A stretch of 6,787 nucleotides of DNA, taken from Planctomycetaceae bacterium (GTDB lineage Bacteria > Planctomycetota > Planctomycetia > Planctomycetales > Planctomycetaceae). The DNA lies in contig JAEUIG010000720.1 of the NCBI GenBank assembly GCA_016795125.1, positions 1 to 6,787 of the forward strand. Reading direction: 5' to 3'. Shown piece by piece: positions 1 to 5,444 of this stretch. The position numbers were made by a program, and so were the translations under genes. Within the stretch, counting starts at the first letter, position 1. Each line of letters starts with the position of its first letter. Under the pieces are notes generated by a model, which made no database searches, was not told the origin of the DNA, and worked only from the letters and a program-made list of their open reading frames with translations.

Positions 1-1
1 C

Positions 2-148
2 GTCTATGGCGCTCCCCACAAGCTGTTGTCGGGCGAAACCGACATCCGCGGCCTGCATCTGTGTGGCACCGACCAGGGGTTTCTGGGGATTATCGGCTCG
101 ATGCTGTCGGGCATTACGATGGCCAATAACCACCTGTTGCGCGAGTGA
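2..148 (+). CDS. C-terminal fragment of a phytoene desaturase / retinol saturase-like FAD oxidoreductase
   Basis: Only the last 48 codons are present; the gene begins outside the window. The frame opens at position 2 and ends at TGA 146-148. The visible peptide contains a stretch of the form T-D-I-R-G-L-H-L-C-G-T-D (residues 13-24), followed by a glycine-rich hydrophobic helix (GFLGIIGSMLSGITMAN, residues 26-42). In the phytoene desaturase/all-trans-retinol 13,14-reductase branch of the FAD amine-oxidase superfamily, the C-terminus closes the FAD site with the same layout: xIxGLYLxGQD followed by GxxGAxxGG. The role would be desaturation or saturation of a polyene or carotenoid-like substrate, but the substrate cannot be told from the tail. 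The nucleotide-binding N-terminus (GxGxxG) is not in view. Family assignment is an inference from this short tail; another FAD-dependent NAD(P) oxidoreductase of the same superfamily is possible. Confidence 0.6.
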   Translation, partial: VYGAPHKLLSGETDIRGLHLCGTDQGFLGIIGSMLSGITMANNHLLRE

Positions 149-336
149 ACGGACCACCTTCGGCCGTCACGCCGGGTTCGCCGGTGGTGCAGCCCACCCG
201 GCATTCCGTGGCGCCGCCAGTGTCGAAATCGCGAACCATTCGCGGTCCTCGTCCGTCAGTTGTGAGGCGGACCCGCCATCGATTAGCATGGCCGGTTCGC
301 CCGAATTCGCCGACCTCCTCAACGTTTCTGACCAAC

Positions 337-855
337 ATGCGACACGTGCTTTCCGCCCTGGTGATCAACCAGCCGGGCGTGCTGGCCCAGATTTCCGGAA
401 TGCTGGCCTCGCGCGCCTTCAACATCGACAGCCTCGCCGTCGGCGAAACGGAGAATCCGCAGCTTTCGCGGATGACGTTCGTCGTCAGCGGCGACGATCA
501 CGTACTGGACCAGGTCCGCAAGCAGCTGGAAAAGATCGTGACCGTCGTCCGGGTGCTGGACTACTCCAAGCAGGAGTTCGTCGAGCGCGATCTGATGCTG
601 ATCAAAGTAAAGACCGAGCGCGGGCAGCGGAGTGAAATCAAGGAGCTGGTCGAGATCTTCCGGGGCCGGATTGTCGACGTTTCGTCGGGCCATGTGATGA
701 TCGAGATCAGCGGGCAGGAGCGGAAGGTCGAGGCCTTCATCGATGCGATGCGGCCGTTCGGGATTCTTGAAATGGTCCGCACGGGCCGGATTGCCCTGCT
801 GCGCGGCAGCTCGATGTCGGCCGACATGCCGGTCGGCGAAACACGATCGACGTAA
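337..855 (+). CDS. ilvN: Acetolactate synthase small (regulatory) subunit
   Basis: The 172-residue protein is the regulatory subunit of acetohydroxyacid synthase, the first shared step of valine/leucine/isoleucine synthesis. It activates the catalytic subunit and confers valine feedback inhibition. An ACT domain spans about residues 1-75, with N11-x-P-G14-V-L-A and then G-M-L-A-S-R-x-F-N29-I-D-S-L-x-V-G. The small-subunit C-terminal domain spans about 80-158 (ERDLMLIKV, EIFRGRIVDVS, MIEISG, FGILEMVRTGRIALLRG). N11, G14 and N29 match, with identical numbering, the residues of E. coli IlvH (AHAS III) tied to valine binding, so valine sensitivity is predicted. The frame is open back to ATG 145, but that 64-codon extension is Pro/Arg/Ser-rich and unlike the family; ATG 337 gives the canonical MRHVLSxLV start. 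No Shine-Dalgarno sequence is visible, and a CCTCC lies 19-23 bases upstream. ilvC follows 79 bp downstream; ilvB is not adjacent. Confidence 0.95.
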   Translation: MRHVLSALVINQPGVLAQISGMLASRAFNIDSLAVGETENPQLSRMTFVVSGDDHVLDQVRKQLEKIVTVVRVLDYSKQEFVERDLMLIKVKTERGQRSEIKELVEIFRGRIVDVSSGHVMIEISGQERKVEAFIDAMRPFGILEMVRTGRIALLRGSSMSADMPVGETRST

Positions 856-895
856 CCTCTTGGTCAAGCCGCAGGCATCGCCTCCGGCTCGCCGC

Positions 896-923
896 TAAAC
901 GATAAACCATCAACCATAAACCC
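896..923 (+). repeat. Degenerate 7-bp tandem repeat (TAAACCA type) in front of ilvC
   Basis: Four consecutive heptamers in strict register fill the end of the ilvN-ilvC spacer: TAAACGA (896-902), TAAACCA (903-909), TCAACCA (910-916) and TAAACCC (917-923). Each differs from TAAACCA by at most one base. The array ends 11 bases before the ilvC ATG and is markedly AT-richer than its surroundings. It resembles the heptanucleotide short tandem repeats (STRR) described in cyanobacterial intergenic DNA. Function is unknown; it may simply keep the 5' leader unstructured for a start codon that lacks a Shine-Dalgarno sequence. Confidence 0.7.
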
Positions 924-934
924 TGATTCGACAC

Positions 935-1939
935 ATGCCAGTCACGATCTACTACGACAACGACGCGGACCTCTCCCTCCTCAAGGGCAAGAAGATTGCC
1001 ATCATCGGCTATGGCAGCCAGGGACACGCCCAGGCCCAGAACCTGCGCGACAGCGGGTGCGACGTCATCGTCGGCCAGCGGAAGGGGGGCAAGAACTACG
1101 ACCTCGCCGTTGAGCACGGGTTCAAGCCGATGTCGGCCGCCGAAGCGACCGCCGCCGGCGACCTGGTCAACATCCTGCTGCCGGATGAGGTGCAGGCCGA
1201 CACGTACATCAAGGACATCAAGCCGAACTTGAAGCCCGGCAACGTGCTGCTCTGCTCGCACGGATTCAACATCCACTTCCAGCAGGTGACGCCGCCGGAC
1301 GGAGTCGATGCCGCGCTGGTCGCACCGAAGGGCCCCGGCCACCTCGTCCGCAGCGAGTACGTCAAGGGAGGCGGCGTCCCGTCGCTGATCGCGATGTACC
1401 CCGGCTCGTCGGAGCAGTCGAAGAAGCTGGCCCTCGCCTATGCGAAGGGAATCGGCGGCACGCGCGGCGGCGTGATTGAGACGACCTTTGCCGAGGAGAC
1501 CGAAACCGACCTGTTCGGCGAACAGGTTGTCCTCTGCGGCGGCGTGAGCGCGCTCGTCACGGCGGCCTTCGAAACGCTCGTCGAAGCCGGCTACCAGCCG
1601 GAGATGGCGTACTTCGAGTGCATGCACGAACTGAAGCTGATCGTCGATCTGTTCTATCAGGGGGGCCTGAACTACATGCGCTACAGCGTGTCGAACACCG
1701 CCGAGTACGGCGACTACACACGCGGCCCGCGGATCGTCAACGAGCAGACGAAGGCCGAGATGAAGAAGATTCTCGCCGAGATCCAGCAGGGCCTGTTCGC
1801 CCGCGACTGGATTCTCGAGAACAAGGCGAACCAGGCCAGCTTCAAGGCCATCCGCCGCCGCAACCGCGACCACCAGCTCGAACAGGTCGGCCGCCAGCTG
1901 CGCAGCATGATGACATGGATCGACGCGAAGGAAGTGTAA
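935..1939 (+). CDS. ilvC: Ketol-acid reductoisomerase, class I
   Basis: The 334-residue enzyme converts 2-acetolactate (or 2-aceto-2-hydroxybutyrate) into the 2,3-dihydroxy acid by Mg2+-dependent alkyl migration and NAD(P)H reduction, the second common step of branched-chain amino acid synthesis. The length fits the short class I form. The N-terminal Rossmann domain (about 1-183) has GYGSQGHAQAQNLRDSG at 25-41 and APKGPGH at 130-136 (K132). The C-terminal knotted helical domain carries the metal and substrate residues D192 and E196 (TDLFGEQ), E228 and E232 (ECMHE), and S253 (SVSNTAEYG). All lie at a constant offset of two from the numbering of characterised class I enzymes. H109 (CSHGFNI) is also present. 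The cofactor-specificity loop after beta-2 reads V-G-Q-R-K-G-G-K-N-Y-D (46-56), without the usual serines. ATG 935 follows a heptamer repeat and has no Shine-Dalgarno sequence. ilvN lies upstream on the same strand, and a terminator-like hairpin follows the stop. Confidence 0.97.
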   Translation: MPVTIYYDNDADLSLLKGKKIAIIGYGSQGHAQAQNLRDSGCDVIVGQRKGGKNYDLAVEHGFKPMSAAEATAAGDLVNILLPDEVQADTYIKDIKPNLKPGNVLLCSHGFNIHFQQVTPPDGVDAALVAPKGPGHLVRSEYVKGGGVPSLIAMYPGSSEQSKKLALAYAKGIGGTRGGVIETTFAEETETDLFGEQVVLCGGVSALVTAAFETLVEAGYQPEMAYFECMHELKLIVDLFYQGGLNYMRYSVSNTAEYGDYTRGPRIVNEQTKAEMKKILAEIQQGLFARDWILENKANQASFKAIRRRNRDHQLEQVGRQLRSMMTWIDAKEV

Positions 1940-1945
1940 CGCGGA

Positions 1946-1980
1946 GGATTCAGGAGCCGGGATTCAGGATTCAGGGGACG
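1946..1980 (+). repeat. Degenerate 7-bp tandem repeat (GGATTCA type) after ilvC
   Basis: Five heptamers in register start 6 bases after the ilvC stop codon: GGATTCA (1946-1952), GGAGCCG (1953-1959), GGATTCA (1960-1966), GGATTCA (1967-1973) and GGGGACG (1974-1980). Three are perfect and two degenerate; the degenerate ones keep the phase. The last unit is also the start of the left arm of the hairpin at 1974-2006. The repeat family differs in sequence from the one in front of ilvC but has the same period. Confidence 0.7.
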
Positions 1981-2006
1981 GGCCGATGAACGCGGCCCGT
2001 CCCTTT
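1974..2006 (+). terminator. Terminator-like hairpin downstream of ilvC
   Basis: A perfect 10-bp inverted repeat pairs GGGACGGGCC (1975-1984) with GGCCCGTCCC (1994-2003). It extends by one inner G-C pair (1985/1993) and an outer G-T pair (1974/2004), leaving a 7-base loop. It is followed by TTT (2004-2006) and then GCG, so the T-tract is short and intrinsic termination may be only partial. The position, 35 bases after the ilvC stop, fits the end of the ilvNC transcript. The loop contains the ATG at 1986, which argues against that codon being the start of the next gene. Confidence 0.65.
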
Positions 2007-2036
2007 GCGTACCGCTGGCCAAAACCGGGAGCCCGA

Positions 2037-2729
2037 ATGATGGAATTTCCGAAGCTCGATGCGGCGATTGCGGCCGGGGCGTACACGCTCTGGGAGTGTG
2101 ACACGAAATCGATGATTCATGAGGCCGAGCGCGCTCTCGGTGTCACGCTGCCTCCGTCGTTCCGGGAATTCTCGCTGCGCTACGGACAGATCAACGTCGG
2201 CGAAGCCTGCACGGGCGGAGCGCGGGTGGCCCAGGCTCATACTCCGTATGTGCGAGAAGAGTATGGACTGCCGGCACAATACATCGTCTTCAAGATGGAG
2301 CACGGAGATATTGCCATGTGGGCGCTTGACACGTCGCGGCCGCGCCGCGACGGAGAGTACCCGGTGGTGCTGATCGACTTTACGGAGAGTGGAGAGATGA
2401 GTTTCGACGCTCATGTCGACGCGCACGTTGGACAACCGGTGCATGACCTCGCGGCGGACTTCCACACATTCGTTGAACGATCTGCAGAGTCCCGCAAGCG
2501 ACGGCAAATAGAGTACGCCGCGATCGCCAAACGGAGCGCCGTGGCGAAAAAAGGCGCGGCCAAAGCGAAGGCTGCCAAGAAGGCCGCCGGCAAGTCAACG
2601 AAGGTGTCGAAAAAAGGGGCTGCCGCAACCGGTCGCAAGGTTGTGAAGAAGCAGACCCGGAAGCCGAAATCGACGGGCACATCGGCCAGGAAGCGGGTCA
2701 AGGCAGCGCGGCGGAAGCTGAAGCGCTGA
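2037..2729 (+). CDS. SUKH (SMI1/KNR4) domain protein with Lys/Arg/Ala-rich C-terminal tail
   Basis: The 230-residue protein has two parts. Residues about 1-150 look like a SUKH-superfamily domain: an early helix with I-x-x-A-E-R-A-L-G-V-T-L-P-P-S-F-R-E-F (27-45), then S-L-R-Y-G (46-50), a strand with hydrophobic W95, and VVLIDF (110-115). Residues 153-230 are an extended basic tail with about 32 Lys/Arg in 78 positions and a single acidic residue (E159), rich in Ala, Gly and Thr, resembling histone-H1-like or nucleic-acid-binding tails. SUKH proteins are often immunity partners of polymorphic toxins, but no toxin gene lies nearby, so function here is unknown. The start at ATG 2037 is chosen because GGGAG (2027-2031) sits five bases upstream, whereas the earlier in-frame ATG 1986 lies in the loop of the ilvC terminator hairpin. 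ATG 2040 is an alternative. The VOC gene follows 31 bp downstream and is probably co-transcribed. Confidence 0.75.
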   Translation: MMEFPKLDAAIAAGAYTLWECDTKSMIHEAERALGVTLPPSFREFSLRYGQINVGEACTGGARVAQAHTPYVREEYGLPAQYIVFKMEHGDIAMWALDTSRPRRDGEYPVVLIDFTESGEMSFDAHVDAHVGQPVHDLAADFHTFVERSAESRKRRQIEYAAIAKRSAVAKKGAAKAKAAKKAAGKSTKVSKKGAAATGRKVVKKQTRKPKSTGTSARKRVKAARRKLKR

Positions 2730-2760
2730 CGAATCTGGTCCGTTCGGAGGATCGAGACGG

Positions 2761-3153
2761 ATGCATCTCGAACACGCCAATCTCTCGGTCGGCAGCATCG
2801 ACGCCATGCTGCGGTTTCTGCAGGCGGCGTTTCCGGAGTGCCGCGTGCGCGGGGGCGGGGTACAGGACGGCGTGCCGTGGGCGCATGTCGGCACCGACGA
2901 TTCGTACGTCGCGCTGACGGAAGTCGGCCGGTCCGCTCCTGAGGTCGGCGATCTCAACCACCTCGGCTACGTCGTGGACGACGTCGAAGCCGTCTCGCAC
3001 CGACTTGCGGCGGCCGGATTCCGCGAGGGCTTCCAGTCCCCGTCGCATCCCTACCGCAAGCGGCGGTATTTTCATGATGCGGACGATCGCGAGTGGGAAT
3101 TCGTCGAGTACCTGTCGGACGATCCGGCGCAGCGGAATGATTACGCGTTGTGA
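2761..3153 (+). CDS. VOC (glyoxalase/bleomycin-resistance fold) family protein
   Basis: This 130-residue protein has the two beta-alpha-beta-beta-beta modules of the vicinal oxygen chelate superfamily. Module one (about 1-56) starts MHLEHANLSVGSIDAMLRFL and ends YVALTEV. Module two (about 64-119) starts LNHLGYVVDDVEAV and ends WEFVEY. Candidate metal ligands occur in the canonical places: H5, E54, H67 and E116, so a metal-dependent enzyme (glyoxalase-, dioxygenase- or resistance-type) is plausible. The substrate cannot be predicted. The gene starts at ATG 2761, with GGAGG at 2746-2750, ten bases upstream. It follows the SUKH gene by 31 bp on the same strand, suggesting one transcript. Its stop codon is immediately followed by the double palindrome of the toxin-antitoxin module. 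Confidence 0.85.
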   Translation: MHLEHANLSVGSIDAMLRFLQAAFPECRVRGGGVQDGVPWAHVGTDDSYVALTEVGRSAPEVGDLNHLGYVVDDVEAVSHRLAAAGFREGFQSPSHPYRKRRYFHDADDREWEFVEYLSDDPAQRNDYAL

Positions 3154-3154
3154 A

Positions 3155-3187
3155 TGGACATGATCTGTCCAGCTGTCGGATCGACAG
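3155..3187 (+). promoter_or_regulatory. Two adjacent palindromes upstream of the toxin-antitoxin genes (candidate operator)
   Basis: Two perfect inverted repeats with 6-bp arms lie one base apart: TGGACA (3155-3160) / TGTCCA (3166-3171) with a 5-base spacer, and CTGTCG (3173-3178) / CGACAG (3182-3187) with a 3-base spacer. Both contain TGTC/GACA half-sites, and the palindrome centres are 17 bp apart. A third pairing, ATCTGTC (3163-3169) with GACAGAT (3183-3189), is also possible. TAGAAT at 3189-3194, next to the second palindrome, could be a -10 box, but no convincing -35 is seen. Type II antitoxins usually repress their own operon at such paired sites, so autoregulation is inferred. A weak terminator for the VOC gene is the alternative, but no T-run follows. 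Confidence 0.5.
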
Positions 3188-3239
3188 ATAGAATTGCTGA
3201 ATCGGCGATGCAATTGTCACATCGGCGTGAGGCGCACAA

Positions 3240-3488
3240 ATGACGACACTTGTCTTGGATTCGCAGCAGTCGCGATTGGTTTCTCGCGGGGATGGCGAGA
3301 TCGTCGTCGTCGACGATTCCGGGCGACGGTTGGGAGTTCTGGTCGCCGAGACCGTCGGCGACGAACCACCTCCTCGACTCAGTGTCGAGCAGATCGAGGA
3401 ACTTGCACGGCGCGTCGCAGAACCTGTCGGCGACTGGCCGACCACGGCTGAAATGATTCAGCGAATCAAGAGTCGTGTGGCTCAATGA
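3240..3488 (+). CDS. Putative antitoxin of a ParE-like toxin-antitoxin pair
   Basis: This 82-residue acidic protein begins MTTLVLDSQQSRLVSRGDGEIVVVDDSGRRLGVLV, a beta-rich N-terminal region with a D-D-S-G-R-x-L-G-V turn (25-33). It ends in a helical stretch, SVEQIEELARRVAEPVGDWPTTAEMIQRIKSR (48-79). This layout matches small antitoxin-like proteins (a 'D-x-x-G-R-x-x-G' N-terminus and a 'T-T-A-E-x-x-x-x-I/L' C-terminus) commonly encoded before ParE-type toxins in planctomycetes and cyanobacteria; the match is from memory of the family's appearance. No obvious helix-turn-helix or ribbon-helix-helix is visible, so DNA binding is uncertain. GAGG (3229-3232) lies seven bases before ATG 3240. The stop codon overlaps the start of the downstream gene as ATGA (3485-3488), which points to translational coupling. 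The expected role is to neutralise the toxin and possibly repress the operon through the palindromes at 3155-3187. Confidence 0.7.
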   Translation: MTTLVLDSQQSRLVSRGDGEIVVVDDSGRRLGVLVAETVGDEPPPRLSVEQIEELARRVAEPVGDWPTTAEMIQRIKSRVAQ

Positions 3489-3781
3489 GTCGAGCGACCG
3501 TCCGCTGGCACGAACGGGCCATCGAAGACCTTGCCAACCTGTGGTTGGAATCGGTGGATGCTCCGAACATCGAGCGAGCCGCGAACGAAATAGACAGTCT
3601 CCTTGCGTACCGTGCATCCAGCAAGGGCCGGCCGTATGCGCTCGCGCGCCTGTCGGAATCTCAACTTCGATTGCTTGCAGAGCGGGCTGTTATCCTCCCC
3701 GAAGATCTCCGATGGGTTCGTTGCGGACCACTTGAAGTCTTCTTCATTGCCCGCGAGGATGACTGTCTGGTGCTTGTCTAA
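3485..3781 (+). CDS. RelE/ParE-family toxin-like protein
   Basis: This 98-residue protein has the signature of a ParE/RelE-fold toxin. It has an N-terminal strand and W8-H-E-x-A-I-E-D-L-A-N-L-W (8-20), a second helix I-E-R-A-A-N-E-I-D-S-L-L (29-40), and a C-terminal pair of strands G-P-L-E-V-F-F-I-A-R-E-D-D-C-L-V-L-V (81-98). ParE-type members poison DNA gyrase and RelE-type members cleave ribosome-bound mRNA; the target cannot be decided here. The RelE catalytic residues are not clearly recognisable, which leans towards ParE or an uncharacterised branch. Residues about 53-79 are longer than in compact ParE members. Translation starts in the ATGA overlap with the antitoxin, so stoichiometry is probably set by coupling. 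Toxicity is inferred from family and gene order only. Confidence 0.75.
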   Translation: MSRATVRWHERAIEDLANLWLESVDAPNIERAANEIDSLLAYRASSKGRPYALARLSESQLRLLAERAVILPEDLRWVRCGPLEVFFIAREDDCLVLV

Positions 3782-3811
3782 TTTGTTCAACTGCGATCCG
3801 ATCGCTGACAC

Positions 3812-4546
3812 GTGTCCTCCTTCGCCGTTATCATCCCCGCTGCCGGCCAGAGCAGCCGCTTCGGCGACTCGCGCCGCAAGAAGCCCTTCATCGAACTGAA
3901 AGGGCGGCCGGTCTGGGTCCGCGCGGCCGAGGTCTTTACGAACCGCAATGACGTCAAGCAGGTACTGATTGTCGTCTCACCGGAAGACATGGAGTTCTTC
4001 AAGGAGAAGTTCCAGCCAAACCTGGCCTTCATGGCGGTCGAGATCGTCCCCGGCGGCAAACAGCGGGCCGAATCGGTGAGGAACGCGCTGGCTCGCGTAA
4101 AAGCGGACATCGACTATGTCGCCGTGCACGACGCGGCCCGCCCGCTGATCGTCAATCCGTGGATCGACAAAGTCTTCGCGGCTGCCGAACAGTCCGGAGC
4201 CGCAATTCTGGCCACGCCGATCAGCAGCACCATCAAGCGCGTGGACAACATCCGGATTGTCGAGACTGTCCCGCGCGACAGGCTCTGGGCGGCCCAGACG
4301 CCGCAGGTCTTCAAGCGGCAACTGCTCCTCGACGCCTACGCCCGCTGGGACGGCAGCGAAGCGACCGATGAGGCGAACCTCGTCGAGCGCATCGGCCACC
4401 CGGTCACGATCGTCGAAGGCTCGCCGATGAACCTCAAGATCACGACGCAGGAAGACTTCAAGATGGCCGAGGCTCTGCTCGGCGCTCTGCCGCAAGAGAA
4501 GGGACTCCGCTCGCTGCATCCGTTCGCCGACGACCGGTTCATGTAG
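3812..4546 (+). CDS. ispD: 2-C-methyl-D-erythritol 4-phosphate cytidylyltransferase
   Basis: The 244-residue enzyme transfers CMP from CTP to 2-C-methyl-D-erythritol 4-phosphate in the MEP pathway to isoprenoid precursors. The CTP-binding N-terminus reads IPAAGQSSRFG (8-18) with R16 and K24 at the positions of E. coli R20 and K27; the usual PKQF is replaced by KKPF. Further family motifs are GGKQRAESVRNAL (81-93), VHDAARP (105-111), TPISSTIKRV (135-144), RDRLWAAQTPQVF (155-167, R155), TDEANLVE (185-192) and VEGSPMNLKITTQEDF (201-216, K209). The start is GTG 3812: an in-frame TGA at 3806-3808 excludes anything further upstream, and no Shine-Dalgarno sequence is visible. Only 30 bp separate it from the toxin stop, so it either shares the toxin-antitoxin transcript or uses a promoter inside that module. 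Its 3' end overlaps the convergent nnrD stop by 8 bp. Confidence 0.96.
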   Translation: MSSFAVIIPAAGQSSRFGDSRRKKPFIELKGRPVWVRAAEVFTNRNDVKQVLIVVSPEDMEFFKEKFQPNLAFMAVEIVPGGKQRAESVRNALARVKADIDYVAVHDAARPLIVNPWIDKVFAAAEQSGAAILATPISSTIKRVDNIRIVETVPRDRLWAAQTPQVFKRQLLLDAYARWDGSEATDEANLVERIGHPVTIVEGSPMNLKITTQEDFKMAEALLGALPQEKGLRSLHPFADDRFM

Positions 4547-5429
4547 CGTTCGGTTCGCCGGCGCTCTGCCGGTTGAGCACGACCTTCCACGCACGGCCGA
4601 GATACCGCGGCAAGTCGCTGGCAATCAGCGCCGGCTCCGAGAAGTGGGATGCGGCGAGATCGCCGGCGAGTCCGTGCAGGTACGCGCCGGTGCGGGCGGC
4701 CTCCAGCGGCGGCAGCCCCTGGGCGAGCAGCGCTGTGATGAGGCCCGTCAGCACATCGCCCGTGCCGCCGGTGGCCATGCCGCTGTTGCCGGTCGGATTG
4801 ACGTATGTCGTCTTGCCGTCGGTGATCACAGTTTCGCGCCCCTTGAGCAGTACGACAGTCCTCGTTCGTTCGGCGAATGCTGCGGCAATGCTGCGTCGAT
4901 CGGCCTGGATGAGCGGGGTGTCGACATTGTCGAGGCGCGCGAATTCTCCGGGATGCGGCGTCAGGATGCGTTGCCCCGCGTGCTCTGAAAGAGACTCTGG
5001 AGCGCCGGCCAGCAGATTGAGGGCGTCGGCGTCGACGACCATCGGGCACTCCAGTTGGGCATACATCTGCGTTACGATCCGCCGCAAATCGTCGGACTGT
5101 CCCCAACCGGGACCGATGGCGACCGCCTCCATGAACCGCCCGCGATCAAACAAGTGCGGACAAGCTGCGATCGACAGTTTGCCAGTCTTGTCTTCAGGCA
5201 GCGGAATCGTCAGGTACGACGGCTCGATGCTCGCCACGATCGGCGCAATACTCTCCGGAACCGCCAGGTAGACGAGACCCGCTCCCCCGCGAAGTGCTCC
5301 AAGACCCGCCAGCGCCGCCGCGCCGCTCATGCCGAGGCTGCCGGCGACGATCAGCACGCTGCCGAAGGTCCCCTTGTGCCCGTCGGCCGGGCGGTCCGGC
5401 AATCGCAGTGGCGGGATTTCTGTCGCCAT
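4539..5429 (-). CDS. nnrD: ADP-dependent NAD(P)H-hydrate dehydratase
   Basis: The 296-residue enzyme repairs hydrated NADH/NADPH (NADHX, NADPHX) by ATP/ADP-dependent dehydration. It belongs to the YjeF C-terminal/ribokinase-like family. Visible motifs from the N-terminus are HKGTFGSVLIVAGS (18-31), the glycine-rich GLGALRGGAGL (42-52), AIGPGWG (104-110), VVDADALNLL (131-140), LTPHPGEFARL (156-166), LLKGRETVI (194-202), and NPTGNSGMATGGTGDVLTG (211-229), whose GTGD ends in the catalytic D225. The YjeF N-terminal epimerase domain, fused in E. coli, is absent, so this is the stand-alone form. ATG 5429 is preferred over the in-frame ATG at 5480, because the extra 17 codons lie over the REP-like hairpin at 5445-5475. 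larB lies 85 bp upstream on the same strand and may be co-transcribed. The gene converges on ispD with overlapping stop codons. Confidence 0.95.
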   Translation of the reverse strand: MATEIPPLRLPDRPADGHKGTFGSVLIVAGSLGMSGAAALAGLGALRGGAGLVYLAVPESIAPIVASIEPSYLTIPLPEDKTGKLSIAACPHLFDRGRFMEAVAIGPGWGQSDDLRRIVTQMYAQLECPMVVDADALNLLAGAPESLSEHAGQRILTPHPGEFARLDNVDTPLIQADRRSIAAAFAERTRTVVLLKGRETVITDGKTTYVNPTGNSGMATGGTGDVLTGLITALLAQGLPPLEAARTGAYLHGLAGDLAASHFSEPALIASDLPRYLGRAWKVVLNRQSAGEPNAT

Positions 5430-5444
5430 GATTCGCCATAGTCC

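Noticed and set aside
145..336. In-frame 64-codon N-terminal extension of ilvN from ATG 145
   Set aside because: Composition is Pro/Arg/Ser-rich without family similarity, and the canonical IlvN start with N11/G14/N29 numbering falls at ATG 337.
149..336. Transcription attenuator or leader peptide in front of ilvN
   Set aside because: Stems can be drawn, but there is no terminator T-run and no short frame rich in branched-chain codons.
737..1873. Long minus-strand open frame of 378 codons opposite ilvN/ilvC
   Set aside because: Antisense shadow in GC-rich DNA; the peptide has no family features and the plus strand encodes complete IlvC.
1986..2036. Earlier in-frame start of the SUKH gene at ATG 1986
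   Set aside because: This ATG lies in the loop of the hairpin at 1974-2006 and has no ribosome binding site, while ATG 2037 has GGGAG five bases upstream.
4573..5271. Plus-strand open frame of 232 codons opposite nnrD, and similar frames opposite larB (5329-6165, 5771-6511)
   Set aside because: Ser/Arg/Pro-rich shadows of strongly supported minus-strand genes.
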